Positions 1-5,339 are shown, counted from the stretch's first letter. The stretch: 5,793 nucleotides of DNA from Chloroflexota bacterium (GCA_023423795.1 JAFAEX010000088.1:1-5793); one strand, 5' to 3'. Notes: generated from the letters alone by a model not told the origin. Translations and numbers: made by a program.

Positions 1-111
1 GCGGCGAAGCGGGGAGACCGCGCGGTCGCCGACGGCTGCGCCGCGCTGGCCGAGGCGGCGCGCGGCGAGGCCGGGCGGTTGCTCGGGCGGCGGCGGGCAC
101 GGGTGGCGTGA
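1..111 (+). CDS. C-terminal fragment of an unidentified protein
   Basis: An open frame enters from the left edge and ends at TGA (109-111), giving the last 36 residues of a protein. The tail is rich in Ala, Arg, Glu and Leu and looks like an amphipathic helix ending in a basic stretch (GRRRARVA). Nearly every codon ends in G or C, as in the confident genes here, which is the main reason to accept it as coding. No catalytic or binding motif is visible in so short a piece, so the family cannot be named. It lies on the same strand as the XRE regulator, 87 bases ahead of that gene's preferred start, so the two could share a transcript. Another forward frame is also open here, so the frame choice is likely but not proven. 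Confidence 0.55.
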   Translation, partial: AAKRGDRAVADGCAALAEAARGEAGRLLGRRRARVA

Positions 112-115
112 CGGA

Positions 116-138
116 GGCGACAGGCGACAGGCGACAGG
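116..138 (+). repeat. Three-unit heptamer tandem repeat GGCGACA
   Basis: Three exact head-to-tail copies of GGCGACA (116-122, 123-129, 130-136) followed by GG. It lies just after the stop of the upstream gene and before the XRE gene. The next seven bases, GGTGTGA, could be a decayed fourth unit. Similar three-unit 7-base arrays occur at 4014-4034 and 5293-5313. Confidence 0.75.
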
Positions 139-198
139 TGTGAGACGAGGAGGACGGTGGGCGCGGGATGCGGCGCCGTGAGCGAGAGGGGGCGTGTG

Positions 199-675
199 AT
201 GGCCAATGAGGACGTCGCGGTGGTGGTGCATGCCGGATGGTTGGCCGGCGAGGGTGTGCCATGCGGGATTGGGCACGGGGAGGAGGATGTGGGGCGGCGC
301 GGGCCGGGCATGGCACCCGATGCGTGGGTGGAGCGCGATGCGGGGTCGGCTGGTGAATCGGAATCGCGCGGTGGATCGGTCGGTGGGGGGAGACGCGCCG
401 ACGGCGGAACGGACGCGATCGCGGCCGGGATCGGGGCGCGGCTGGAGCGGGCGCGCACGGAGCGCGGCATGAGCCAGCATGGGTTGGCGCGGCTGATCGG
501 GGTGGAGCGGCCGACGGTGTGCCGCTGGGAGCGGGGGTTGCGGATTCCGTCGATCCCGGCGCTGTTGCGGGTGGCGGCGGCGCTGGCGGTGCCGCCCGCT
601 GCCTTGCTGCCCGATGGGCCGGGCGAGGGTGCCGCGGCGGCCGCTGATGACGGGACGGGCTGGACCGCGCTGTAG
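199..675 (+). CDS. XRE-family helix-turn-helix transcriptional regulator
   Basis: Small DNA-binding protein of the Cro/C1 (HTH_3) type, probably a cytoplasmic repressor or regulator. Counting from the longest possible start (GTG 157, 172 residues), the HTH lies at about residues 92-152. It has the usual features: an amphipathic first helix (ARLERARTERGMSQ), a second helix (GLARLIGV), a recognition helix with RPTVCRWERG, and a closing helix ending LAVPPAALLP. The region before the domain is Gly/Ala-rich, low in complexity and probably disordered. The start is uncertain. ATG 199 has GAGGGGG at 186-192 with six bases of spacing and is preferred (158 residues). GTG 157 has AGGAGG (148-153) only three bases upstream, and GTG 289 also has a purine-rich leader. 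The tail after the HTH is acidic and Ala-rich with no recognisable effector domain. The target is unknown. It could control the nearby phage-like module or be an unrelated host gene. Confidence 0.8.
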   Translation: MANEDVAVVVHAGWLAGEGVPCGIGHGEEDVGRRGPGMAPDAWVERDAGSAGESESRGGSVGGGRRADGGTDAIAAGIGARLERARTERGMSQHGLARLIGVERPTVCRWERGLRIPSIPALLRVAAALAVPPAALLPDGPGEGAAAAADDGTGWTAL

Positions 676-793
676 GGGCGTTGCGCCTGGGTCGTTCGCC
701 ACGCGTCGCGGCGATGCGACCGCGCAGGGGCGAGGCATCGGTGGTCGGAGAAGGCGGGACCGCCCAAGAGCGCGTTTCCCAGCGCCGGCTCCG

Positions 794-880
794 CCGTCAT
801 CCCGAGCCCGCCGAGGGATCGCGTGGCCGCGACGGGGAGTCGAGGAGCGACGAGATCCCGCGGCGGGCTCGGGATGACGG
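794..880. repeat. REP-like dispersed palindrome, 27-base arms
   Basis: The arms 794-820 and 854-880 are reverse complements at 26 of 27 positions, the exception being an A/C difference near the inner end. A 33-base loop separates them. The outer arm starts CCGTCATCCCGAGC and the inner part ends GGGATC. It sits between the convergent XRE and Excalibur genes, where such a hairpin could act as a bidirectional transcript end, although no T-run follows. A diverged copy begins at 5740. The GTCATCCCGAGC...GGGATC pattern resembles the intergenic palindromic repeats spread through many bacterial genomes. Assignment to that class is from memory, not a search. Apart from this element, the 296-base gap 676-971 shows no gene or promoter that I can support. 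Confidence 0.8.
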
Positions 881-971
881 GTTGGGTGACGCTCGCGTGT
901 TGGTGAAGCACGCGCTGCGGGTGTTTGGTGCGGCAACCGGCGGGTGCGCGCCGGGCGCCGACGTGGACGGG

Positions 972-1709
972 CTAGCGGCGCGGGGCCGGGGTTTCGCGGG
1001 CGGGCGCGGGGCGGCGGTCGAGCGGATTGATGAAGCGGATGACGGCGGTGCGCTTGAGGTTGGGCGCGTCGCGGGGTTGCTTCCAGGTGACGGTGTGGCC
1101 GTCGCGGCAGCCGGTGGCGACGAGGCGGCGGCGGGAGACGGAGACGACGGCGCACTCATCGACGCGGGCGAGCAGATCGGCTGGCAATGCCTGGCGGTAG
1201 GAAACGGGCGGGAGTTGGGGCACTTGCGTTGCCCCCGGCAGGGGCGCCGGCGCGGGTGCGACCGGCGCGGGCGGCACGGTCGGGGCGATGGGCGCGGCGG
1301 GGACGGGCGTGGGTCGCCGGTTGGGGCGGTCGTCGGGAGCGGGGGTGGGCGTTTGCGCCTGGGCCGGTTCCGGGGCCGGGGTCTGGCGGCGACCTTCCTC
1401 GGGCGCGGGGAGGCCGAGCGTGACCCATGCCGGTTCGGCGCCTTCGGCGTCGGCGGCGAAGGCTTCGTAGTTCTCGCAGGCGATGCCGTTGTTGTTGGCG
1501 TCGAGGCGGTGCGGGTCCTCGGGCCAGGTGTCGAGGAGGGTGTCCTGCGCGGCCCGGAACCCGCCGGCGTTCTCGAAATCGACGCAGTTGAGGTCGCCGT
1601 CGTCGGTCTGGGCGAGCGCCGCCGGGGCCGGGGTCAGGGACGGCGCGGCGAGGGTGGTGGCAAGCAGCGCCGCAACCAGGCCGGGGATGAGCAGGGAGCG
1701 CAGGGTCAC
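972..1709 (-). CDS. Secreted Excalibur calcium-binding domain protein
   Basis: A 245-residue exported protein. Residues 1-33 form a signal peptide: a basic start (MTLR), a long hydrophobic Leu/Ala core, and a probable signal peptidase I site after ALA (31-33), leaving a mature Gln-Thr-Asp-Asp N-terminus. Residues 39-81 are an Excalibur domain, starting DLNCVDF and ending with the EF-hand-like loop LDANNNGIACENY. D70, N72, N74 and E79 are the likely calcium ligands, and C42 and C78 probably form the conserved disulfide. Residues 100-165 are a Pro/Ala/Thr linker typical of cell-wall-spanning segments. Residues 170-232 form a small unrecognised domain with a second Cys pair (C186, C201) and a strand-rich ending (VTWKQP..., TAVIRFINPL). 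The start is GTG 1709, with GGAGG at 1715-1719 and five bases of spacing. Domain identity is confident. The cellular role, perhaps at the cell surface, is not known. Confidence 0.88.
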   Translation of the reverse strand: MTLRSLLIPGLVAALLATTLAAPSLTPAPAALAQTDDGDLNCVDFENAGGFRAAQDTLLDTWPEDPHRLDANNNGIACENYEAFAADAEGAEPAWVTLGLPAPEEGRRQTPAPEPAQAQTPTPAPDDRPNRRPTPVPAAPIAPTVPPAPVAPAPAPLPGATQVPQLPPVSYRQALPADLLARVDECAVVSVSRRRLVATGCRDGHTVTWKQPRDAPNLKRTAVIRFINPLDRRPAPARETPAPRR

Positions 1710-1807
1710 GTGGGCCTCCGTGATGGCGGCCGGGTCGTCGCACGGGCGCGGCGGCGGGCGAGCCTGCCGCAGTTGGGGCAAGTGTGGCATGGGTGCGGGC
1801 GGTTGTG

Positions 1808-1837
1808 GGAACGATCCGGGTCCCGGTTTTTCGTTCC
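1808..1837. repeat. Imperfect hairpin with inner CCGGGTCCCGG palindrome
   Basis: Outer arms GGAACGA (1808-1814) and TCGTTCC (1831-1837) are exact reverse complements. They enclose the 11-base palindrome CCGGGTCCCGG (1816-1826). Five T residues (1827-1831) follow the inner palindrome on the plus strand, which makes it slightly terminator-like, but the inner stem could be only about four base pairs. It may equally be an operator-like dyad or part of the Excalibur gene's leader. Confidence 0.45.
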
Positions 1838-1888
1838 TCAGGCACGGCTGCGGCGGGGGATGTGGTGGTTGCCCTCTTGCCCCGGCCA

Positions 1889-1956
1889 TCGCTGCCCGCC
1901 CGGGGCCGGTGTCCGCATCGATGAGGCAAACGCCATCATCACCGGGCGGGCGGCGA
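1889..1956. repeat. Nested two-level hairpin (15-bp outer, 8-bp inner stem)
   Basis: Outer arms 1889-1903 and 1942-1956 pair over 15 positions with a single G-T wobble at 1893/1952. Two more pairs follow beyond one mismatch (1886-1887 with 1958-1959). Inside, GATGAGGC (1920-1927) pairs with GCC-A-TCATC (1932-1940), with one bulged A at 1935 and a four-base AAAC loop. The inner stem sits directly against the right outer arm and is separated from the left one by 16 bases. The two-level layout is more than chance pairing usually gives, even in GC-rich DNA. Its function is unknown. Confidence 0.55.
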
Positions 1957-1982
1957 CGGACGGCCCGATGTCGGTATCGATT

Positions 1983-2039
1983 CGCCACGGCGTATCGCGG
2001 GGTGCTCGGCGGTTTCGAGGTCGGCGAGCGCCCGTGGCG
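1983..2039. repeat. Second nested inverted repeat
   Basis: Outer arms CGCCACGG (1983-1990) and CCGTGGCG (2032-2039) are exact reverse complements. An inner stem pairs GCTCG (2004-2008) with CGAGC (2025-2029), plus a T-G wobble outside it (2003/2030). As in the element at 1889-1956, the unpaired bases lie almost entirely on the left side (1991-2002), with one base on the right. Short stems of this size are more likely to be chance, so confidence is modest. Confidence 0.35.
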
Positions 2040-2066
2040 TGGGTGGCGAACGGGTGCGCCGCCGAG

Positions 2067-2088
2067 GCCGGGCACGGACTGACCCGGC
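2067..2088. repeat. Short GCCGGG/CCCGGC hairpin
   Basis: Six-base arms at 2067-2072 and 2083-2088 are exact reverse complements around a ten-base loop. The element lies about 40 bases upstream of the tail gene start. No T-run follows, so it is not a standard terminator. It could be chance in this base composition. Confidence 0.25.
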
Positions 2089-2130
2089 GTACCAAGTGGG
2101 TGGCGACTCGGCATCCGGATTGGAGGAACG

Positions 2131-3102
2131 GTGGCGCAGGCGGGAACGATCGTGCTGGACGGGGTGGGGTACCCACTGGCGAGCGGGGCGTACCGGCGCT
2201 GGGCGGAGGGCGCGCCGGCGGGCGCGGTCCGCTCCGGGCGGGTGGAGATGCGGGCGTTCGGCGGCGGGCAGCGGCTGGCGCTGCCGGACGGCGGTGAGGC
2301 GGACCGAGGGTGGGACGGGCTCGGGGTCGGGCCGGGGCCGGGCGGGCAGGGCGTCCTGCCGTGGCCGGGCGAGGCGGTGCATGCCGACGCGCTGGACGAC
2401 GTGCCGGGACTGGCGACGCGGGCGCACGCGGTGGTGGCCGCCAACCACGTGTACGTCGGGATCGGGCGGCGGCTGTACCGGACGCCGGCGCTGACGGCGG
2501 CGTCGTGGGCCAGCCTCGTTCCGGTGGCGGACGCCGGGGCCGGGCAGGTCATCACCGGGCTGGCGACGGTGGGCGACCAGGTGATCCTCTGCCTCGGGCC
2601 GGGGACGGACGCGAAGGTCTACGTTCCGGAGACCGGCACGCTGGGGACGTGGCGGGCGGGCGAGCGGGCGACGGTGGCGATCGGCTACCAGGGGCAACTG
2701 GTGTCGGCCCCGCGCACGCCGGCCTCGGGCGGCGCGCCGGGCAGCATGGAGCGGGTGCGGCTGAGCCTGACCCGCTGGAACGGGTTGGCCGCCAGCGACG
2801 AGCGGTGGCTCGATGCGCCGGTGGCAGCGATGGGCCTGTTCGCCGGGAAGGTGGCGATCGCGACCCGAGCCAGCCTCTGGCTGCTGGGCGGGCAGCCGGA
2901 CCCGGGCGCGCCGGACGATCCCGACACGTCCGGCGACCAGAGCCGCCGGACCTCGTGGCGGGGCGATCCGGAGCCGGTCTTTTCCCACGGCAGTTGGACG
3001 GCGGAGGACGATTTCTCGTTCCTGCTCGGGTTCGGCGGCCGCTTGTACACGTGGCTGGCGAACGCCGTCCGCTGGTGGGACGGCAGCGGCGGCGCGGGGT
3101 AG
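2131..3102 (+). CDS. Phage tail-type beta-propeller protein, N-terminal part (ends at in-frame amber)
   Basis: A 323-residue protein starting at GTG 2131, with GGAGGA at 2122-2127 and three bases of spacing. It has no signal peptide or membrane segment. From about residue 95 it shows repeating short strand pairs with Gly turns and aromatic ends, as in a beta-propeller: VVAANHVYVGIGRRLYRT (100-117), GDQVILCLG (148-156), TVAIGYQGQLVSAP (181-194), APVAAMGLFAGKVAIATRASLWLLGG (229-254) and FSFLLGFGGRLYTWLANAVRWWDG (295-318). The first 90 residues are Gly-rich and resemble the adaptor region of large virion tail or fibre proteins. Its place just ahead of a lysin and a holin-like gene supports a tail role. 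The stop at 3100-3102 is immediately followed by a continuing frame that completes the same fold, so this is probably only the first half of a 626-codon gene. An unrelated propeller enzyme is a weaker alternative. Confidence 0.72.
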   Translation: MAQAGTIVLDGVGYPLASGAYRRWAEGAPAGAVRSGRVEMRAFGGGQRLALPDGGEADRGWDGLGVGPGPGGQGVLPWPGEAVHADALDDVPGLATRAHAVVAANHVYVGIGRRLYRTPALTAASWASLVPVADAGAGQVITGLATVGDQVILCLGPGTDAKVYVPETGTLGTWRAGERATVAIGYQGQLVSAPRTPASGGAPGSMERVRLSLTRWNGLAASDERWLDAPVAAMGLFAGKVAIATRASLWLLGGQPDPGAPDDPDTSGDQSRRTSWRGDPEPVFSHGSWTAEDDFSFLLGFGGRLYTWLANAVRWWDGSGGAG

Positions 3103-3105
3103 GTG
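3100..3105 (+). other. In-frame amber codon (TAG) directly followed by GTG
   Basis: The frame opened at 2131 meets TAG at 3100-3102 and continues with GTG at 3103 without any shift, running to TGA at 4009-4011. Upstream residues (WWDGSGGAG) and downstream residues (VRTPVEGTACLGG...) read as one propeller blade boundary. The preceding GCGGGG is only a weak ribosome binding site. Possible explanations are a TGG-to-TAG or CAG-to-TAG nonsense mutation, a sequencing error, amber readthrough, or translational coupling that makes two chains. Confidence 0.8.
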
Positions 3106-4011
3106 CGGACGCCGGTCGAGGGGACGGCCTGCCTGGGCGGGTGCGTCGCCGGCGGCTGGCTGGTGGTTGCGCTGCTGACCCGCGCCGGCGAGGGCGAGGT
3201 GTGGGCGACCGACGGCGCCGGCTGGTGGCGGATCGCGCGGTCGGCGGCGGGGTCGGCGGCGCGGCTGTGGCCGGTGGCGCTGAACGGCGCGGGAAACCGG
3301 GATCTGCTGCTGTTCCGCGACGGGACGTCCACCTGCGACCTGCTGCGGCTGGTGCCGCGCTCGCCGTCGGCGCACGCGCTGCGGCCGAGCGGGGAGTGGC
3401 TGAGCCCGCTGCTGGACGCGGGAGAGCGCGGGGCGGTCAAGGCGTGGCGGGCAGTCGGGGCGAGTTTCGCCGCGCCGGAGGTACGTGGAAATCCGGCTTC
3501 CTCCGATCCGCTGACCGTGGGGCTCGACTGGTCGATCGACGGCGGCGCGACGTGGACCGAGGCGGCGTCGGCGACCGTGGATGATCCGGCGGGGCGGATG
3601 CTGGACCTCGCGGGTGCGCTGCCGCCGGGGACGGACGGGCGCTGGCTGCACTTGCGGGTGCGCTGGAGCGGGGTGCTGGACTGGGCGCCGACGCTGGCCG
3701 GGGTGTGGGCCGATTGGGTGCTGCCGCCCGCTCCCCGGGAGCGGCGGCGCTGGCGCTTCGTGGTGCGGTGCGCGGATCGGCAGATCGCGCCGGATGGGGC
3801 GGTGCTGCCGCGAACCGGACGGGAATTGGCGGCGGCGCTGTGGGAGGCATGGGACGGCAACACGGTGCTGTCGTTCGAGGATATCGACCACGCGGCGACC
3901 GGAACACCCCGGCAGGTGCGGATCGCGGCGCTGGAGGAGCGGGTGGCGTCGCCGGCCGATGCCGGGCGGTGGGGCGAGGCGGTCGTGGAGGTGGAACTGA
4001 TCGAAGCGTGA
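3103..4011 (+). CDS. Phage tail-type protein, C-terminal part (continues the frame after the amber)
   Basis: A 302-residue frame in the same phase as the preceding gene, starting at GTG 3103 with no good ribosome binding site of its own. Residues 1-80 continue the propeller pattern (GGCVAGGWLVVALLT, GEVWATDGAGWWRIA, NRDLLLFRDG). Residues 95-205 look like a beta-sandwich: GEWLSPLLDAG, VKAWRAVGASF, then LTVGLDWSIDGGATW, which contains a perfect Asp-box (S144, D146, G148, W151), and RWLHLRVRWSG. Residues 215-302 resemble the C-terminal module of siphophage-type distal tail proteins: RRWRFVVRCADRQ, a short helix (ELAAALWEAW), NTVLSFEDID, and a final strand ending VVEVELIEA. The tail identification comes from these patterns and the context, not from a database match. 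It may be a functional second chain, the readthrough half of a 626-codon protein, or the remnant of a broken gene. Confidence 0.7.
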   Translation: MRTPVEGTACLGGCVAGGWLVVALLTRAGEGEVWATDGAGWWRIARSAAGSAARLWPVALNGAGNRDLLLFRDGTSTCDLLRLVPRSPSAHALRPSGEWLSPLLDAGERGAVKAWRAVGASFAAPEVRGNPASSDPLTVGLDWSIDGGATWTEAASATVDDPAGRMLDLAGALPPGTDGRWLHLRVRWSGVLDWAPTLAGVWADWVLPPAPRERRRWRFVVRCADRQIAPDGAVLPRTGRELAAALWEAWDGNTVLSFEDIDHAATGTPRQVRIAALEERVASPADAGRWGEAVVEVELIEA

Positions 4012-4013
4012 TG

Positions 4014-4034
4014 CGAGTGCCGAGTGGCGAGTTG
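4014..4034 (+). repeat. Three-unit degenerate heptamer repeat (CGAGTGC/CGAGTGG/CGAGTTG)
   Basis: Three consecutive 7-base units, each differing from the middle one by a single base, begin three bases after the tail gene's stop. The rest of the 119-base gap (4012-4130) is G-rich and shows no gene or promoter that I can support. It has the same period and unit count as the arrays at 116-138 and 5293-5313. Confidence 0.55.
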
Positions 4035-4116
4035 GTGCTGCGTGTTGCGGCGGGCGGGGAGGAGCGGGGTGGCCGGGGAGGCGCCCCGCTTTGTCGTGGG
4101 CGGCGTGGGTGCGATT

Positions 4117-4122
4117 GGGAGG
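4117..4122 (+). promoter_or_regulatory. Ribosome binding site that sets the lysin start
   Basis: GGGAGG lies eight bases before GTG 4131, a near-ideal spacing. The competing in-frame ATG at 4011 overlaps the previous gene's TGA but has no purine-rich leader, and the 40 residues it would add are low-complexity Gly/Arg. This favours 4131. Confidence 0.65.
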
Positions 4123-4130
4123 CGGGATTG

Positions 4131-5285
4131 GTGAGCGAGGGGCGGGAGGTACGGGTGGCGGCGATCGATCCGGCGGGGGTGGCGCTGCTGGGGCCGGCGA
4201 CGGCGACGGCGGCGCAGGCGAAAGCGTATGCGCGGGCGCGGGGCGCGCGGCGGCTGGAGGCGGTCGATGCGTTCGTTGACGAACTCTGGCGGCTGGGGGA
4301 GGGCGCGGGGTACGACCCGGCGGTGGTCTTCGCGCAATTCTGCGACGAGACGGGAACGGGGACCAGCCCGGCCTGGGCGAGCCGGCTGAACCCGGGCGGC
4401 ATCGGCATCACCGACGGTTTCGACGCCGGGATCGGGTTCCGGAGCGGGGCCGAGGCGGCGCGGGCGATGCTGGTGCATCTTTCCGTGTATGTGCGCGGCT
4501 ACGACCACGCGTTGTGGCCGTTCATCGTGCTGGACCCGCGCTATCTGGAGCCGCTGAAGAAGGGCTGGGGCGGCACGGTGCGGCGGCTGGCCGACCTCGG
4601 CAGCGGGAAGTGGGCGACCAACCCGGCCTATGCCCGGCAGATCGCGGCGCACCTGGCCGCCATCCGGGTCAGCGGGCGCGCGGCGGCAGGGAACGGCGCG
4701 ACTGTTGGGTATGCGTCGGTCGCGGAGCCGCCCCCGGGCATCGTCTGGATAGGGACGGAGAACTGGCACCCGCGCCCGGCGGGAATCGGGCCGGAGGCGG
4801 TCGTGTTCCACGTCACCGACGATCTCGACGTGGGCAACGTGCGCTCGTGGTTCCGCAATCCGGCCAGCCGCGCTTCGTCCCACTTCGTGGTGGAGCGCGA
4901 CGGCACGATCCTGCAATTCGTGGCGACGGCGAACGCGTCGTGGACCAACGGCGACGTGGCGGAACCGCGCCCGGACCTGCCGTGGCTGGCGCGGACGGTG
5001 GCCCGCTGCGCCCCGCGCGGGCCGTTCAACATGAACGACTTTACTGTCACCATCGAGGCGATCGGCAAGCCGGGGCTGCCGTTTCCGGCGGCGCAAATGG
5101 ATCGGGTGGCGGCGCTGACGCGCTACCTGCTGGCCCGCTACCCGGCGATCCGCCCGACGCGGGGCCGTCTGCTGCGCCACGCCGACATCAACGCGGTGAG
5201 CAGGTCGTATTGCCCCGGCCCGACGTTTCCGCTGCGGGAGATCATCCTCGCCGTCGGCGGCGACCCGGACGATCTGGACGGATAG
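4131..5285 (+). CDS. Two-domain phage endolysin: glucosaminidase-like plus N-acetylmuramoyl-L-alanine amidase
   Basis: A 384-residue cell-wall hydrolase. Residues 18-178 resemble the GH73/glucosaminidase fold, which cuts glycan strands. They run from GVALLGPATATAAQAKAYARARG through VVFAQFCDETGTGTSP, where E73 is the likely catalytic acid, to the NPGGIGITDG segment and a Tyr/Trp-rich ending. Residues 203-372 are a zinc Amidase_2 domain, which cuts the amide bond between MurNAc and L-Ala. H227 (VVFHVTD), H350 (RHADIN) and C361 (SYCPGP) match the His-His-Cys zinc set of T7 lysozyme-like amidases. SSHFVVERDGTILQFV (249-264) and the IEAIGKPG strand with E309 are further family marks. There is no signal peptide, so export should depend on a holin-type partner, which fits the membrane protein encoded 75 bases downstream. 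The start is set by GGGAGG at 4117-4122. The amidase call is strong and the glucosaminidase call is moderate. Confidence 0.9.
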   Translation: MSEGREVRVAAIDPAGVALLGPATATAAQAKAYARARGARRLEAVDAFVDELWRLGEGAGYDPAVVFAQFCDETGTGTSPAWASRLNPGGIGITDGFDAGIGFRSGAEAARAMLVHLSVYVRGYDHALWPFIVLDPRYLEPLKKGWGGTVRRLADLGSGKWATNPAYARQIAAHLAAIRVSGRAAAGNGATVGYASVAEPPPGIVWIGTENWHPRPAGIGPEAVVFHVTDDLDVGNVRSWFRNPASRASSHFVVERDGTILQFVATANASWTNGDVAEPRPDLPWLARTVARCAPRGPFNMNDFTVTIEAIGKPGLPFPAAQMDRVAALTRYLLARYPAIRPTRGRLLRHADINAVSRSYCPGPTFPLREIILAVGGDPDDLDG

Positions 5286-5292
5286 ACGGTGG

Positions 5293-5313
5293 AGACGAAA
5301 GACGAGAGACGTG
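5293..5313 (+). repeat. Three-unit degenerate heptamer repeat (AGACGAA/AGACGAG/AGACGTG)
   Basis: Three 7-base units in a row begin eight bases after the lysin stop. The last two units form nearly all of the left arm of the hairpin at 5300-5339. Unit length and copy number match the arrays at 116-138 and 4014-4034. Confidence 0.6.
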
Positions 5314-5339
5314 ATGGTACCGCTTCACGTCTCTCGTCT
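5300..5339 (+). repeat. Perfect 15-bp stem-loop between lysin and holin-like genes
   Basis: Left arm AGACGAGAGACGTGA (5300-5314) and right arm TCACGTCTCTCGTCT (5325-5339) are exact reverse complements around the ten-base loop TGGTACCGCT. The stem would be very stable in RNA. It ends eight bases before the GGAGGAG of the next gene. No T-run follows, so it is not a standard intrinsic terminator. It could weaken transcription into the holin-like gene, protect mRNA ends, or be a mobile palindromic repeat. Confidence 0.75.

Larger units (their letters stand above)
1710..2130. other. 421-base structured gap between divergent genes
   Basis: This gap separates the minus-strand Excalibur gene from the plus-strand tail gene, so it should hold promoters for both. 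I see no convincing -35/-10 pair on either strand. Short open frames cross it, but their compositions (Pro/Arg/Ala runs) and lack of good ribosome binding sites argue against genes. What stands out is a series of inverted repeats at 1808-1837, 1889-1956, 1983-2039 and 2067-2088, which could fold in a leader RNA of either gene or in the DNA itself. Confidence 0.5.

Noticed and set aside
1711..1842. Minus-strand open stretch encoding CHTCPNCGR, like a zinc ribbon, ending in TGA just inside the Excalibur gene start.
   Set aside because: The frame is closed upstream by a stop after about 40 codons and has no ATG, GTG or TTG start or ribosome binding site. The Cys pattern alone is too short to support a gene.
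1838..2176. Possible small minus-strand gene in the divergent gap (112 codons).
   Set aside because: The product is Pro/Arg/Ala-rich without domain features. The frame starts inside the tail gene, and the region is better described by inverted repeats.
681..2297. Plus-strand open frame of 538 codons across the REP-like repeat, the Excalibur gene and the divergent gap.
   Set aside because: It runs antisense through a gene with a clear signal peptide and Excalibur domain, crosses a palindromic repeat and gives a Gly/Arg-rich product without domains.
1939..3891. Long minus-strand open frame across the gap and the tail gene (650 codons).
   Set aside because: It is an Arg/Pro/Gln-rich shadow of the plus-strand tail gene with no recognisable domain and no support from context.
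4011..4130. ATG at 4011 overlapping the tail gene's TGA as a possible lysin start.
   Set aside because: It has no ribosome binding site, and the 40 added residues are low-complexity. GTG 4131 has GGGAGG at ideal spacing. It is kept only as an alternative.
2685..5180. Very long minus-strand open frame opposite the tail and lysin genes (about 830 codons).
   Set aside because: It overlies genes with clear domains and good ribosome binding sites. Its product is a low-complexity Arg/Pro/Ala/Ser mix, as expected for antisense frames in GC-rich DNA.
5300..5339. Intrinsic terminator after the lysin gene.
   Set aside because: The stem is strong, but no T-run follows and a ribosome binding site and gene begin within a few bases. 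It is reported as a hairpin repeat instead.
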